Source of the DNA: Fragum whitleyi
Lineage: Eukaryota; Mollusca; Bivalvia; Cardiida; Cardiidae
DNA length: 64,000 bases
Direction of reading: 5' to 3'
NCBI GenBank assembly: GCA_948146395.1
Contig: OX411552.1
Coordinates: forward strand, 11,764,957 to 11,828,956
Part shown: piece after piece, positions 63,853 through 64,000 of the stretch
How positions within the stretch are numbered: the first letter of the stretch is position 1
Layout: each line of letters begins with the position of its first letter
Position numbers and translations under genes: made by a program
The notes under the pieces: generated by a model
What the model was told of the DNA's origin: nothing
Seen by the model: the letters and a program-made list of their open reading frames with translations, nothing else
The model's database searches: none

Positions 63853-64000
63853 GTATATTAAATGAGAATCAAATATGGTTCAACTTCAAATTGATGATGT
63901 GTGTGTGTGTATTTCCGTTTATTTATCGTCGCTACAGAAGCACATGCCCATATAAGCAACGCCCCCAGAAGACAGCTAGTTCTTACAGGGGATAGTGCAA

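Larger units (their letters stand above)
53976..64000. other. Sequence upstream of the first visible FHOD exon
   Basis: The listed repeats cover roughly half. 55044-56115, 58585-58964, 61096-62033 and 63407-63779 hold AT-rich sequence without a recognised feature. 63898-63911 is a short (TG)n. No FHOD first exon, promoter or second gene was recognised. Confidence 0.5.

Noticed and set aside
53976..64000. First FHOD exons (GBD, start codon)
   Set aside because: I looked on the minus strand for a phase-2-ending exon with GBD-like sequence and found none I could defend.

Overview
The window reads as a stretch of a bivalve mollusc genome. It is AT-rich, intron-heavy and crowded with small interspersed repeats. 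The bivalve call rests on modular elements that combine 145-165 bp tandem cores, ACGG-type microsatellites and a short terminal hairpin, an architecture known from bivalves as Pearl/CvA-like (Helitron/Helentron-associated) elements, and on many palindromic MITEs and tRNA-derived SINEs. The species cannot be named from the sequence alone.

One protein-coding gene spans almost the whole window on the minus strand: a formin of the FHOD family (FHOD1/FHOD3, fly Fhos). I resolved 19 consecutive exons between 53975 (5') and 2454 (3'). All have GT-AG borders and the reading frame is consistent across all 18 introns, giving 3,316 bp of coding sequence and about 1,105 residues. In order they encode the end of the GTPase-binding domain, the FH3/armadillo region (exons 1-7), a charged, serine-rich linker (8-12), a proline-rich FH1 segment (inside exon 12) and an essentially complete FH2 domain (exons 12-19). 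The first coding exons (start codon, most of the GBD) and the last ones (C-terminal autoregulatory DAD) were not found and probably lie outside the window.

Layout: 1-2453 is a downstream intron. 2.4-8.8 kb holds the FH2 exons. 8.8-17.1 kb is an 8.4 kb intron with a Pearl-like element, MITEs and a (TA)50 tract. 17.1-18.2 kb is the FH1 exon. 18.2-30 kb holds the linker exons. 30-40.4 kb holds the FH3 exons. 40.4-53.9 kb is a 13.5 kb intron with nested transposons. 54-64 kb is upstream intron or flank, made of repeats.

Most notable: (i) three FHOD exons each carry a local tandem duplication of one exon edge with its splice site, producing arrays of decoy splice sites (one has seven units); reading through any of them runs into a stop. 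(ii) At least five unrelated-looking modular element families share one blueprint, in which a short inverted repeat differs between families but matches between the two ends of each copy. (iii) TTAA-flanked hairpin MITEs sit 20-45 bp from several splice sites. (iv) A TA-flanked transposon interrupts one copy of a tandem duplication whose other copy preserves the empty site. (v) One clear nest of three elements has recognisable target-site duplications at two levels.
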